A DNA stretch of 44,523 bases from Candidatus Omnitrophota bacterium (GTDB lineage: Bacteria; Omnitrophota; Gorgyraeia; Aquiviventales; Aquiviventaceae). The notes beneath the pieces are model-generated. The model was given only the letters and a program-made list of their open reading frames with translations, was not told the origin of the DNA and did no database searches. Shown here in pieces: positions 25,408 to 35,795 of the stretch. The translations under genes and the position numbers were made by a program. The stretch lies in assembly GCA_016209275.1 (NCBI GenBank), contig JACQWM010000013.1:1-44523 (forward strand). Reading direction: 5' to 3'. How positions within the stretch are numbered: the first letter of the stretch is position 1; every line of letters starts with the position of its first letter.

Positions 25408-26777
25408 CGCTGGGAGATGGAAGTAGCAACTCCGATGAGGTCATACTCCAAGCTCTCGGTGATCTGCACGCGGATAAGATCGCCGGGCGCCAGCGGTGCG
25501 GCGCTGCGGACATAGACAAGACCGTCAACCTCCGGAGCATCTGCGCTCGTGCGCCCGAGATATTGGGTGGCATCCTCCGCATCGCGTTCATCGATGATCA
25601 CCTCGCAGGTCGTGCCGACGGCCCGCGCCGTGACCTCTGCCGCAATCTCCTGCTGCAGCTGCATCAGCTGATCGAACCGGCGCTTCGCGTCCTCTTGCGG
25701 CACCTGCTCCGGATAACGAAACGCGGCGCTGCCCTCTTCGTTGGAATAGGTGAAGGCGCCGAGCCGCTCAAACTTCACCTCGCGCAAGAATTCCAAGAGA
25801 CGCTGGAACGCCGCCTCGGTTTCGCCAGGAAATCCCACGATCACGGACGTGCGCAGCGCCATGCCGGGGATCTCTTGCCTCAGCCGCTGAATCGTCTCGC
25901 GCAGCTGGGCCTGCGTCATCTGGCGATTCATCCGTGCGAGCATTAGATCATCCGCATGCTCGATCGCTGAGTCCAGATATTTGCAGATCGTCGGCTCATC
26001 GCGGATCGTCTGGATCAGCTCGCGAGAGATGCCGCGCGGATGGCAGTAGAGCAGCCGGATCCACCGCACGCCGCTGATCTTCGCCAGTGCCGACATCAGC
26101 TCGGCGATGCGCGGCCGATGGTAGAGATCCACACCGTAATCCGAGGTATCCTGGCCAACGACGACCAACTCCGTGATGCCCCGCTCTTCGACAAGTTGCG
26201 TGGCCTCTTCCACGACCGCGTCAATCGGCCGACTGGAAAGCGGCCCCTTGATCTTCGGAATGATGCAAAAGCTGCAGCCTTTGAGGCAGCCTTCGGAGAT
26301 TTTCAGATAGGCGTAATGCGTCGGCGTCAGCGGGACTCGCGCGACACGGATATCCCGATGCGGCACCTGGGGCCGCGGCCGCACGCGCTGCGATGGCTGG
26401 CCTTGTAACGCGCGCTGCACCACGGTTTCGATGTCGCCGAAGCCATCGACGCCGATGAAGCCATCGACGTCGGGCAGCTCCTTGATGAGCTCCTGCTTGA
26501 ACCGCTGCACCAGGCAGCCGGCGACCACCACCGCTTTGATCTTGCCCTGTTTTTTTAACTCCACCGCCTGCAGCACCGTGTCGATCGACTCCTTGATCGC
26601 GTCTTGCACGAAACTGCAGGTATTAATCATGACGACGTCAGAGCCTTCGGCGGCATCCGCCACGGTGAATCCCTGCTGCTTCAGCCGGCCGAGCAGCAAC
26701 TCAGAATCCACCAACGTGCGGGGACAGCCGAGGCTGATCATGCTGACAGTCGGGGAGACGATAGGAAGCGGTTTCAT
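25404..26777 (-). CDS. rimO: ribosomal protein S12 methylthiotransferase
   Basis: 457 residues from ATG at 26777; an in-frame extension to 26870 overlaps the preceding gene and lacks family similarity. RimO adds a methylthio group to an aspartate of ribosomal protein S12. The N-terminal UPF0004 domain has Cys18 (ISLGCPRTLVDSE), Cys54 and Cys88. The radical SAM motif C-x3-C-x2-C is at 164, 168 and 171 (SEGCLKGCSFCIIP), and a TRAM domain ends the protein. The LVDSE sequence favours RimO over the tRNA enzyme MiaB. Confidence 0.95.
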   Translation of the reverse strand: MKPLPIVSPTVSMISLGCPRTLVDSELLLGRLKQQGFTVADAAEGSDVVMINTCSFVQDAIKESIDTVLQAVELKKQGKIKAVVVAGCLVQRFKQELIKELPDVDGFIGVDGFGDIETVVQRALQGQPSQRVRPRPQVPHRDIRVARVPLTPTHYAYLKISEGCLKGCSFCIIPKIKGPLSSRPIDAVVEEATQLVEERGITELVVVGQDTSDYGVDLYHRPRIAELMSALAKISGVRWIRLLYCHPRGISRELIQTIRDEPTICKYLDSAIEHADDLMLARMNRQMTQAQLRETIQRLRQEIPGMALRTSVIVGFPGETEAAFQRLLEFLREVKFERLGAFTYSNEEGSAAFRYPEQVPQEDAKRRFDQLMQLQQEIAAEVTARAVGTTCEVIIDERDAEDATQYLGRTSADAPEVDGLVYVRSAAPLAPGDLIRVQITESLEYDLIGVATSISQR

Positions 26778-26796
26778 GAGACGAGGCAAGCGCCTG

Positions 26797-27567
26797 TCAG
26801 CGCAAATCGCTGCGCAGTTGCGTAACGCCGCGATGTGTGATGAGCAGGCGTCCGCGATGGGCGAGCGCAAACGGGCTGATGGACTGGCCGTTGAGTGTCA
26901 CTTCGACATCGGCCGGCTGCGCGATGATGAGCTCGAGCTCTTTTCTGGCACTCCACTGCTCCTTCGCGCCTCGGAGGAGGCGCTGCTGAGCCAGGAGCTT
27001 GCCGTCGGCCCGCACGGTGATCCAGGTCGTGCGAAGCGCGGTCATGTGGAGCTCAAGCGGCTGGGTCGCCAACAGTGTCAGGGTCGGCAGCTCGGGCAGT
27101 TTAGGGATGCGATCGCCTGACGTGAGGCTCGCCGTCTTAGCCGCGCCAATGCTCGGCATCGGCAGCCGAGCCATCCACCGGCGCGCCGGTCTGATCGCGG
27201 CCACGACCAGCAGCACCGCAGCGCTCAGCGCCGCTGCCGTCGCGACATGACGGACCAGCGGAACGGACCAGAGCTCGCGCCATGAGACCGTGACGACGGC
27301 CGCGGGAGGCGGCAGCGTCTGCTGGATCCCAGGCTCCGGAGTCGGCCACGTCACGCCCGCGAGCAGCGGCTCCGGCTCAAGATGCAGATACCGCGCGTAC
27401 GACGTGAGGAATCCCTTGACGTAGATCGGGCTCATCAACTGCGGCAAGCGATCTTCTTCAATGGCCTCAAGCACCCAGGGTTGGATTTTCGTGTCTTTCG
27501 TCACGTCGCTATGCGATCGCTTCAGTTGCTCACGCGCCTGCCGAAGCTGCTCTCCGACGCTACTCAT
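26797..27567 (-). CDS. RodZ-like helix-turn-helix membrane protein
   Basis: 256 residues from ATG at 27567, overlapping the ftsK stop by 8 bp. The N-terminal HTH_25 domain (about 1-75; GEQLRQAREQLKRSHSDVTK, YVKGFLTSYARYLHLE) is followed by a linker and one membrane helix near residues 105-125 (AALSAAVLLVVAAI). The C-terminal periplasmic domain matches the DUF4115 type (TWITVRADGKLLAQQRLL, VEVTLNGQ). RodZ links MreB filaments to the membrane for rod shape. No mreB is in the window, so the role is by domain layout. Confidence 0.88.
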   Translation of the reverse strand: MSSVGEQLRQAREQLKRSHSDVTKDTKIQPWVLEAIEEDRLPQLMSPIYVKGFLTSYARYLHLEPEPLLAGVTWPTPEPGIQQTLPPPAAVVTVSWRELWSVPLVRHVATAAALSAAVLLVVAAIRPARRWMARLPMPSIGAAKTASLTSGDRIPKLPELPTLTLLATQPLELHMTALRTTWITVRADGKLLAQQRLLRGAKEQWSARKELELIIAQPADVEVTLNGQSISPFALAHRGRLLITHRGVTQLRSDLR

Positions 27568-29845
27568 TCGGGGTTCCCGCCGATTGTTTGAGGGCTTCAC
27601 GCGTCACAAGGACTTCCCGGGGACGGCTGCCTTGCGGAGGGCCAACCAGGCCTTCCTGCTCCATCAAATCCAAGATCCGCGCGGCCCGGCCATACCCGAG
27701 CCGCAGGCGGCGCTGCAGCAGCGATGTGGAGGCTTGCCCGGTGTCCAGCACGAGCGACTTGGCTTGCTCATAGAGTTCGTCCTTCTCCCCCATCGGGCCG
27801 CTACCTTCCGGCTGGCGCTCGCGCTCCATCAATCGCACATCATACGCCGGTGCCCCCTGCTGTTTCAAGAAGGAAGTGATCTGTTCAATTTCCGCATCGG
27901 TCACAAACGCCCCTTGGGCCCGCACCGGCTTGGCACTCCCGGGCTTCAGGAACAAGAGGTCGCCGCGGCCCAGCAATTTGTCCGCGCCATTGGCATCGAG
28001 GATCGTGCGCGAGTCCACTTTCGAGGCCACCTGAAACGCGATGCGCGCCGGGAAGTTCGCCTTGATCACCCCGGTGATGACATCGACTGACGGGCGCTGG
28101 GTGGCAAGAATCATGTGCAGCCCAACGGCCCTCGAGAGCTGGGCCAGGCGCGTAATCGCGCCTTCGACATCCTGGGCCGCGATCATCATCAGATCAGCCA
28201 ATTCATCAACCACGATCACGAGATACGGCAGCGGGCGGCCGTCGTCCACAGGACCCTCGTCTTCTCCCGCTGAGGGCTCTGCCGGTTGCGGCGAAGGCGG
28301 CGGAGCCCCCGTTCCAGTCACCCGCTTCTTATTGTACATGTCGATGTTGCGCACGCCGGCCTTCGCCAGCAATTGGTAGCGGCGCTCCATTTCATCGACG
28401 GCCCAGTGGAGCGCCACCGACGCTTTCTTGGCATTCGTGACGACCGGGGCGATGAGGTGCGGGATGCTGTTGAACATCGCCAGCTCCACCATTTTCGGAT
28501 CGATCATGAGAAACCGAACCTGCTCCGGGCTCGCACGCGTCAGCATGCCAAGGAGCAAGCTGTTAAGACACACCGTCTTGCCGGACCCCGTGGCTCCGGC
28601 GATCAGCAGATGCGGGCACTCGCGCAAGTCGGTCACGAGGGCGTGGCCCGACACATCTTGGCCGATCGGCAGCGCAATCGGCGAAGGGTTGCCGGCGAAC
28701 TCCTGCGCGCCGATGATCTCCTTGAGGTAGACCGTCGTCGTCTTGGTGTTGGGGACGTCGACGCCGACCGTGCCCTTGCCCGGGATCGGGGCGACGACAT
28801 GGCAGCTGGCGGCCTTCATCACGAGCGCGATATCATCCGACAGCGAGACGATCTTCGTCAGTTTCACGCCGGGTGCCGGGGTCAGCTCATACCGCGTCAC
28901 CGTCGGGCCGCGGTCGATGTTCACCACGGTCGCTTCAATCCCGAATTCCCGCAAGGTTTCTTCCAAGATGCGGGCGTTGCGCGCCACATCTTCATTGATC
29001 TGCCGTTCGGCGACCGGCGGCGGGTTCGTGAGCAATTGATGCGGCGGCAGCTGAAAACCGCCTGGGGCTTGTCGTCGGGGGGGGATTGGAATGGCGTTGG
29101 ACGTTGGCTCCACCGTCGAGCGGATCCGCGCGCGGGGCGAGTCAAGCGCTCGTGTCAGCGGCTGGGGATCCTCGCGAGGCTCGCGGTCGCGCTCACGCTG
29201 AGGTTGGCGCGCGCGCAGACGGCTGGCGTCCGAGGAGAGCCGGGGTGCCGGGGACGCCGACGGCGATGGCTCAGGCCGGCGCAGGCCTTGGGCCAGCGCG
29301 CCCCAGATGCGCCGCCAAATCCCCCAGCCTGCTCCATGTCCGGAGACCACCACCCACGCAATCAAGGCCACGCAGGAGGCCGTCAACATCGTCCCGACGG
29401 CGCCCAAGTAATAGGCTCCGGCCTGTGCGAGCAGCAATCCCACCATGCCGCCACGATGCGCTTGCGCCTCACCCTGGGGTCCGATCAAGGCCAGCAGCGT
29501 CGCCGCGCTGGCCAGCAGGCAGAGGGCGCCGAGGGTCATGGACACCTTGTGCATCGGCTCTCCGCGCCCTTGCCATAGCGCCGCAGCCCAAAGCCAACAG
29601 AGCGCTCCCAGCAGATACGCCGCCAGGCCGAATCCGCCGCGGCCGATGGCCGCGAGCCACGCCCCGAGGGCGCCGCCAAGATTGCCCGGCGGACTATTCG
29701 GCGGAAAGCTGAAGAACGCGCTATCGGCGGGTGTGAAGGTGAGAAACGCGAGGGTTAAAAATACGCCGGCTGAGGCGAAAAGCGCGCTGCCGACTTTGGC
29801 CGGCCACTGCCGCGGGACTGGAGAGTGTCCTGCCCGTCGTTCCAT
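27560..29845 (-). CDS. ftsK: DNA translocase FtsK/SpoIIIE
   Basis: 761 residues. About four N-terminal membrane helices (residues 18-170) anchor it to the division site. A proline/arginine-rich linker (about 190-280) is followed by the motor: alpha domain, Walker A GATGSGKT (417-424), Walker B VVDELADLMM and the RPSVDVITGVIKANFPARI segment. A C-terminal winged-helix gamma domain (LLQRRLRLGYGRAARILDLM) reads the orienting KOPS sequences in known homologues. It pumps chromosome ends during division. It lies 11 bp downstream of pnp. Confidence 0.97.
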   Translation of the reverse strand: MERRAGHSPVPRQWPAKVGSALFASAGVFLTLAFLTFTPADSAFFSFPPNSPPGNLGGALGAWLAAIGRGGFGLAAYLLGALCWLWAAALWQGRGEPMHKVSMTLGALCLLASAATLLALIGPQGEAQAHRGGMVGLLLAQAGAYYLGAVGTMLTASCVALIAWVVVSGHGAGWGIWRRIWGALAQGLRRPEPSPSASPAPRLSSDASRLRARQPQRERDREPREDPQPLTRALDSPRARIRSTVEPTSNAIPIPPRRQAPGGFQLPPHQLLTNPPPVAERQINEDVARNARILEETLREFGIEATVVNIDRGPTVTRYELTPAPGVKLTKIVSLSDDIALVMKAASCHVVAPIPGKGTVGVDVPNTKTTTVYLKEIIGAQEFAGNPSPIALPIGQDVSGHALVTDLRECPHLLIAGATGSGKTVCLNSLLLGMLTRASPEQVRFLMIDPKMVELAMFNSIPHLIAPVVTNAKKASVALHWAVDEMERRYQLLAKAGVRNIDMYNKKRVTGTGAPPPSPQPAEPSAGEDEGPVDDGRPLPYLVIVVDELADLMMIAAQDVEGAITRLAQLSRAVGLHMILATQRPSVDVITGVIKANFPARIAFQVASKVDSRTILDANGADKLLGRGDLLFLKPGSAKPVRAQGAFVTDAEIEQITSFLKQQGAPAYDVRLMERERQPEGSGPMGEKDELYEQAKSLVLDTGQASTSLLQRRLRLGYGRAARILDLMEQEGLVGPPQGSRPREVLVTREALKQSAGTPNE

Positions 29846-29856
29846 GGAGTTCGCGG

Positions 29857-31974
29857 CTATCCGCGGGAATCAGCTTCCTCGGATTTCGATCCGTCTTGCG
29901 GCAGGGCGCGCTTGCGGGAGAGGTTGATGCGCCCCTGCTCGTCGATCTCAATCACTTTCACGGGAAACTCATCGCCGAGTTTCACCACGTCTTCAACTTT
30001 ATTCACGTACTTCTCGGCCAGCTCAGACACATGCACCAGGCCTTCTTTCCCAGGCAAGATCTCGCAAAAGGCGCCAAAGTTCATGATGCGCTTGACCTTG
30101 GCTTTGTAGATCTTGCCGACTTCGACGTCTTCGGTCAGGGTGCGGATAATTTCAATCGCGCGCGCTGATTTTTCCGCGTCGTTGGAGGCCACCACCACGC
30201 TGCCGTCATCCTCAACGTTGATTTCGGCACCCGTCTCTTCAATGATCTTGCGGATCGTCCGGCCGCCGGAGCCGATGACATCGCGGATGCGCTCCGGATT
30301 GATTTTGATCGTGGTGATCCGCGGCGCGTAGGCGGAGAGCTCTGTCCGCGGCTTCTCGATGGCGCCGGCCATCAGATCGAGCACCGCCATGCGGGCCGGG
30401 TGCGCCTGCGCCAAAATCTTGTTGATGAGCTCAACGCTCAACCCCTCGCGGATTTTCACATCCACCTGCACCGCCGTCGTGCCCAATCGGGTGCCGGCCA
30501 CCTTGAAATCCATATCGCCGACATGATCCTCAAGGCCGGAGATATCGGTGAGAATCGCGACCTCGGCCCCCTCCTTCACCAGCCCCATCGCCACACCGCT
30601 GACCGCGGCCTTGATCGGCACCCCGGCATCCATCAAGGAGAGCGTTCCGGCGCACACCGTGGCCATGCTGGAGGATCCGTTTGATTCGAGGATGTCGGAG
30701 ACCACGCGGATCGTGTACGGGAATTCGTCTTTCGAGGGGATCATCGGCTCAATCGCCCGTTCCGCGAGCGCGCCATGGCCGATTTCCCGGCGGCCGGGCC
30801 CCCGAAGCGGCCGCACCTCGCCGACGCTAAACGGCGGAAAATTGTAGTGGAGCATGAAGCGTTTGTAGCTTTCGCCCTCAAGGGCTTCGATGAGCTGCTC
30901 ATCATCGCTCGTGCCGAGTGTGGCCACCGACAAGCTCTGCGTCTCGCCCCGGGTAAAGAGCCCTGAGCCGTGCGTCCTCGGCAGCACCCCCACCTGACAG
31001 GCAATGTCGCGCAGCTGGGTGTACGCGCGCCCGTCCATCCGGATCTTCCGATCCAGAATCGCCCGGCGCGCTTCATCGTGATCCACGATCTCAAAGGCCG
31101 CCGCCACCTGATCCGCGGTGATCGCGCCGCCGGCGGTCAGTTGCTCCGTCACGCGCTGCTTCAGCGCCGCAAGCGCCTCATGCCGCTCGTGCTTCTTCTT
31201 CGGCTCGTTGATCGCCGCCAGCGCCGTCCGCGCGGCGGAGCGCACCTGCTCCAGCAGCTCGGGCGAGGGTTGAGCGATCTGAAACGCCGGGTTCTTCGGC
31301 TTGCCGGCTTTCGCCACCAATTCCTCTTGCATCGCGATGACCGTTTTCAGATGCTGCGCGCCGAAGGCGATCGCCTCCACCACTTGCTGCTCGGGCACTT
31401 CTTTCATTCCGGATTCGATCATGGTGATGCCGTGGCGCGTTCCGGCCACCACCAAATCAATCGAGCTCTGTGCGAGCTCCTGATAGGTCGGATTCACCAC
31501 CAAGCGGCCGTCGATGAGCCCGACGCGGAGGGCACCCAACGCATCGGGAAACGGGATCGAGGAGAGCCGCAACGCGCACGAGGCTCCCGCCACCGCAAGC
31601 ACATCAGGATCATATTCCCCGTCGGAGGAGAGGACCGCCGCCATCACTTGCAGCTCATGCAAGAACCCGTTGGGAAACAGCGGACGGATCGGACGGTCGA
31701 TCAGGCGGGAGGTCAGAATTTCCTTTTCGGTGGGCCGCCCCTCTCGCTTAAAAAACCCGCCGGGGATCTTGCCGGCGGCGTAGGTCTTCTCGCGGTAATC
31801 GCACGTTAAGGGCACCATACCAAGGGCTTCGCGAGGAAGTTCGCTCGCCACCGCCGTCACCAGCACGACGGTGCCCCCTTGCTGGATCACGACCGACCCG
31901 TCGGCCTGCCGCGCCCAAGCGCCGGTTTCAAACGAGAGCGTTGACGTTCCGAGTTGTGTGGAGACTTTCAACAT
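29857..31974 (-). CDS. pnp: polynucleotide phosphorylase
   Basis: 705 residues from ATG at 31974 (MLKVSTQLGTSTLSFETGAW); the longer open frame would overlap rpsO. It degrades RNA by phosphorolysis, releasing nucleoside diphosphates. Two RNase PH domains (TFNFPPFSVGE-like LHYNFPPFSVGEVRPLRGPG; HGSGLFTRGETQSL; ESNGSSSMATVCAGTLSLMD), a KH domain (RDVIGSGGRTIRKIIEETGA) and an S1 domain (RIMNFGAFCEILPGKEGLVH) are in the normal order. It follows rpsO, the classic bacterial pair. Confidence 0.98.
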   Translation of the reverse strand: MLKVSTQLGTSTLSFETGAWARQADGSVVIQQGGTVVLVTAVASELPREALGMVPLTCDYREKTYAAGKIPGGFFKREGRPTEKEILTSRLIDRPIRPLFPNGFLHELQVMAAVLSSDGEYDPDVLAVAGASCALRLSSIPFPDALGALRVGLIDGRLVVNPTYQELAQSSIDLVVAGTRHGITMIESGMKEVPEQQVVEAIAFGAQHLKTVIAMQEELVAKAGKPKNPAFQIAQPSPELLEQVRSAARTALAAINEPKKKHERHEALAALKQRVTEQLTAGGAITADQVAAAFEIVDHDEARRAILDRKIRMDGRAYTQLRDIACQVGVLPRTHGSGLFTRGETQSLSVATLGTSDDEQLIEALEGESYKRFMLHYNFPPFSVGEVRPLRGPGRREIGHGALAERAIEPMIPSKDEFPYTIRVVSDILESNGSSSMATVCAGTLSLMDAGVPIKAAVSGVAMGLVKEGAEVAILTDISGLEDHVGDMDFKVAGTRLGTTAVQVDVKIREGLSVELINKILAQAHPARMAVLDLMAGAIEKPRTELSAYAPRITTIKINPERIRDVIGSGGRTIRKIIEETGAEINVEDDGSVVVASNDAEKSARAIEIIRTLTEDVEVGKIYKAKVKRIMNFGAFCEILPGKEGLVHVSELAEKYVNKVEDVVKLGDEFPVKVIEIDEQGRINLSRKRALPQDGSKSEEADSRG

Positions 31975-31990
31975 GGGGCGAGCCGAGGGG

Positions 31991-32257
31991 TCATTTGCGG
32001 AGGCTGAGGGCTTCAAGGATCTTGCGATAGGCGTCCTCGTCATGGCGCTTGAGATACTCCAGCAGCCGGCGGCGCCGGCCGACCATGATCAGCAGCCCTC
32101 GGCGGGAGTTGAAATCCCGTTGATGCGTCGTGATGTGCGAGGTGAGACTGGTGATCCGCTCGGTCAGCAGCGCAATTTGCACTTGGGGCGAGCCGGTGTC
32201 GCGCTCATGCACGCGGAACTTCTGGATCACAGGCTTCACCGTGGTCGTCGAACTCAT
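31991..32257 (-). CDS. rpsO: 30S ribosomal protein S15
   Basis: 88 residues from ATG at 32257, preceded by AAGGAG with 6-nt spacing. S15 binds 16S rRNA early in small-subunit assembly. The core [38 protein letters not shown] and [14 protein letters not shown] is nearly invariant across bacteria. It is the first gene after a strong promoter at 32306-32334. Confidence 0.98.
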   Translation of the reverse strand: MSSTTTVKPVIQKFRVHERDTGSPQVQIALLTERITSLTSHITTHQRDFNSRRGLLIMVGRRRRLLEYLKRHDEDAYRKILEALSLRK

Positions 32258-32305
32258 CCGTGCTCCTTCACATTCTCTCTTCTTTTCGCTCGCAAGTAAC
32301 GTTCT

Positions 32306-32334
32306 ATCATACGCTGGAACATCGTCGTCGTCAA
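32306..32334 (-). promoter_or_regulatory. predicted sigma-70 promoter for rpsO-pnp-ftsK
   Basis: On the minus strand, TTGACG (32334-32329) and TATGAT (32311-32306) are 17 bp apart, close to consensus. The predicted start near 32299 leaves a leader of about 40 nt before rpsO. Confidence 0.8.
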
Positions 32335-32340
32335 GCACTT

Positions 32341-32376
32341 CTGCTTCGCCGTGGTCTTAACGCCACGGCTTCGCAG
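32341..32376 (-). other. dyad-symmetric hairpin upstream of the rpsO promoter
   Basis: GCCGTGG (32348-32354) and CCACGGC (32363-32369) form a stem with further partial pairing outside (GCTTC-type flanks), lying between RNase P RNA and the rpsO -35 box. No T-tract follows. It may be a 3' processing or protection signal for the upstream transcript. Confidence 0.45.
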
Positions 32377-32380
32377 CAAT

Positions 32381-32409
32381 ACTCTCCTTCCTTTCCGGCG
32401 AAGGAGAGT
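32381..32409 (-). terminator. probable 3' hairpin after RNase P RNA
   Basis: ACTCTCCTTC pairs with GGAAGGAGAGT around a short loop immediately after the P1 helix of RNase P RNA. The stem is strong, but the bases after it (ATTGC) are not a T-run, so termination efficiency is uncertain. Confidence 0.55.
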
Positions 32410-32833
32410 GACACCGCAGCCGCCAGGGGCCGATAAGCCGAGTTCTGTTCTCCTTCGCTCCCCAGCTTTCGCAGGGGAGCTTCGGAGCAATGGTCATCCA
32501 TCTGGGCCTTGCCTTGCGGCAGGGCTCTTGCGGCCTACCTCCCTAACCTGTTTGGCGGGCAACCGTATCCCCGCCAGTGATTGCTCACGGCGGGGTGTTA
32601 GGATCTTTGGCCTTGCTCCGCGTAGAGATTGCCGCGTTTCACCTCGGATCTAAAGGCCAGATACCTTGCGGTGTCTGGCCCCATGACGACCCTACTCGTC
32701 TCTGTGGCTCTAATCCGCCCTATTGCTAGAGGAAGGGGGGTTACCCCTTTACGCTGCCCTATGGAGCTCGGACTTTCCTCCCCGCCACGATTCGTGGCGA
32801 GGCGACCATCTAGCCTCTGTCGACTGCGGTGTC
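32410..32833 (-). ncRNA. rnpB: RNase P RNA, bacterial class A
   Basis: About 424 nt. The 5' and 3' ends are set by a P1 helix: GACACCGCAG (32833-32824) pairs exactly with CTGCGGTGTC (32419-32410). The conserved P4 strand GAGGAAAGTCCGAGCTCC, the GAAACGCGGCAA region and the 3' core ACAGAACTCGGCTTATCGG are present. The RNA is the catalytic part of the enzyme that trims tRNA 5' leaders. The 5' end overlaps the stop codon of rnhA, suggesting it is released from a joint transcript. Confidence 0.96.
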
Positions 32834-33248
32834 AATGAACGCGGTCTGCGGCTGCCCCAGCGAGCCGATCCGCCTGGCGGTTGTGCTCGCGCGGCACATG
32901 CTGCACAGCACAGTGCTCGAAGCCTTCGCGCAAATGCCTCACCAGGTCGTGCAGAATTTTCAACCACGGATCTTTCACGCGATACTGACCGGACAGCTGC
33001 CTGGCCAGCAGTTCGCTATCTGTCTTGACCACCACCGAGGTCTGCCCGCGCTTCAGCGCCTCTTGCAGCGCATACACCAGGGCGAGATATTCGGCGACGT
33101 TATTGGTCGTTGGCCCGAGAAATTGTGACAGCTGCCATGCCGGCTCGCCGTTGCCGTCGTAACACACGGCGCCGATGCCAGCCGGGCCGGGGTTGCCGCG
33201 GCTAGCACCATCGATCAAGATCTCACAGCTTCGAATGCGCTTCATCAA
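32832..33248 (-). CDS. rnhA: ribonuclease HI family protein
   Basis: 138 residues; two adjacent ATG codons (33248, 33245) are possible starts, both inside the preceding gene. RNase HI cleaves RNA in RNA-DNA hybrids. The catalytic acids are visible: Asp in ILIDGASRGNPGPAG, Glu in TTNNVAEYLALVYAL, Asp in VVKTDSELLARQLSG and the final Asp in NRQADRLAG. The compact form resembles the archaeal/Bacillus-type enzymes with NxADRLA ends. The stop codon lies at the 5' edge of RNase P RNA. Confidence 0.93.
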   Translation of the reverse strand: MMKRIRSCEILIDGASRGNPGPAGIGAVCYDGNGEPAWQLSQFLGPTTNNVAEYLALVYALQEALKRGQTSVVVKTDSELLARQLSGQYRVKDPWLKILHDLVRHLREGFEHCAVQHVPREHNRQADRLAGAAADRVH

Positions 33249-33942
33249 AAAAGAGAATGCGATTGCAACTTTCGCATGTGACGAGCTTCGCTTTCAAGTA
33301 GACCTCGTTCACGACCTGCGGCGGCATCCGCCGGTGGCACCCCCCGCACGCATCATTGACCAAGGACACCAGCGCTAATCCGTGTCGCAGCACGAGCACC
33401 CGTTCGTAGACGTCCAACGCCGCCTTCGGCACGTCCGGCAAAGCCGCCTCGCGCTGCCGCTCCAGCTTGCCGATCGAATCGGCGATGATCGCCAGGTCTT
33501 CTTCGATGCGCTGCCGCTCCTTCGCCAAGCGCGCCTGCTCCTGGACCACGCGCGCGTGCTCGGTCTGACGCTCCTTCGTCGCCTGCTCAATGGCGTCGAA
33601 GAGCTTAATGATGTCTTCCTCCAGCACCGAGTTGTCGGCCTTGTGCGCGTCGATTTCCCGCTGCATCGCCGCGTATTCTTTGTTGGTCTTCAGCTGAAAG
33701 AGCTGCCCTTGAAGCTTTTTGACATTGGCCTCGCGCGTCTGCAGATCCAGCTCCTTCTCTTTCTGCGCAAGCTGCAGCGACTTCATCCGCTCAGTGGCGG
33801 CGGCCAGCTTCGCCTCTTCGGCAGCCACCGCAGCCGCCACGCGCTCAAGCTCCTTCGGCTTCTCGACCTGCTGCCGCTTCAGCTGATACAGCTGCGCGTC
33901 GATGGCTTGCAACTTTTTGAGCGACTCCAGTTGGTCGGGCAT
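33223..33942 (-). CDS. coiled-coil protein with C-terminal C4 zinc ribbon
   Basis: 239 residues. Residues of about 1-170 are a long heptad-patterned coiled coil rich in Glu, Lys and Gln (LKKLQAIDAQLYQLKRQQVE; KTNKEYAAMQREIDAHK). The C-terminus has paired CxxC motifs, CGGCHRRMPPQ and CESCNRILF, forming a zinc ribbon (zf-RING_7 type). Members are widespread and often lie next to rnhA, as here, but their function is not established; nucleic-acid binding is a reasonable guess. The end overlaps rnhA by 26 bp. Confidence 0.9.
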   Translation of the reverse strand: MPDQLESLKKLQAIDAQLYQLKRQQVEKPKELERVAAAVAAEEAKLAAATERMKSLQLAQKEKELDLQTREANVKKLQGQLFQLKTNKEYAAMQREIDAHKADNSVLEEDIIKLFDAIEQATKERQTEHARVVQEQARLAKERQRIEEDLAIIADSIGKLERQREAALPDVPKAALDVYERVLVLRHGLALVSLVNDACGGCHRRMPPQVVNEVYLKAKLVTCESCNRILFFDEAHSKL

Positions 33943-33953
33943 GGCACTCTACG

Positions 33954-34030
33954 TGGTGGGCGCAAGAGGATTTGAACCTCTGACCTCTACCATGTGAGGG
34001 TAGCGCTCTAACCAGCTGAGCTATGCGCCC
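33954..34030 (-). tRNA. tRNA-Val (CAC)
   Basis: A full cloverleaf: acceptor GGGCGCA/TGCGCCC, anticodon stem CTACC/GGTAG with loop CTCACAT, giving anticodon CAC, and T-arm GAGGTTCAAATCCTC. The 3' CCA is encoded (33956-33954). It lies 11 bp upstream of the zinc-ribbon gene. Confidence 0.97.
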
Positions 34031-34077
34031 TAAGGTCTAAACTTTTATTTTAGCGCACAAATGGCGAGGTGGATAGC

Positions 34078-34106
34078 AGAATCAGAGGAGGTGTCAGAAT
34101 CAGAGG
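34078..34106. repeat. 12-bp direct repeat between the two tRNA genes
   Basis: CAGAATCAGAGG occurs twice, 18 bp apart, in the tRNA-Met to tRNA-Val spacer. It does not have the 7 to 8-nt period of the other arrays. The rest of the spacer is AT-rich near 34045 (TAAAAT on the minus strand), a possible weak -10 box. Confidence 0.6.
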
Positions 34107-34178
34107 TGGGCCGTGGAGGAATCGAACCTCCGACCAAGTGGTTATGAGCCACCTGCTCTGCCACTGAGCTACCGGCCC
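34107..34178 (-). tRNA. tRNA-Met (CAT), elongator type
   Basis: The cloverleaf has acceptor GGGCCGG, D-arm GCTCAGTGGCAGAGC, anticodon arm GTGG-CTCATAA-CCAC (anticodon CAT) and T-arm GGAGGTTCGATTCCTCC. The first acceptor pair is G-C, so it is not the initiator. The seventh acceptor pair is a G-A mismatch. The CCA is not encoded. A tRNA-Ile2 with modified CAT cannot be fully excluded. Confidence 0.93.
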
Positions 34179-34190
34179 GTCGCCGCCTGC

Positions 34191-35794
<1,604 letters not shown>

Positions 35795-35795
<1 letters not shown>

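Noticed and set aside
28286-29578. Long plus-strand open frame opposite ftsK
   Set aside because: It mirrors the GC-rich codon pattern of ftsK, has Arg/His/Gly-rich low-complexity sequence and shows no family motif or ribosome site.
32560-32600. CCCCGCC/TGGCGGGG stem in RNase P RNA as another copy of the CCGCCA repeat
   Set aside because: The stem sits where a normal peripheral RNase P helix is expected and lacks the second half of the element, so similarity may be chance.
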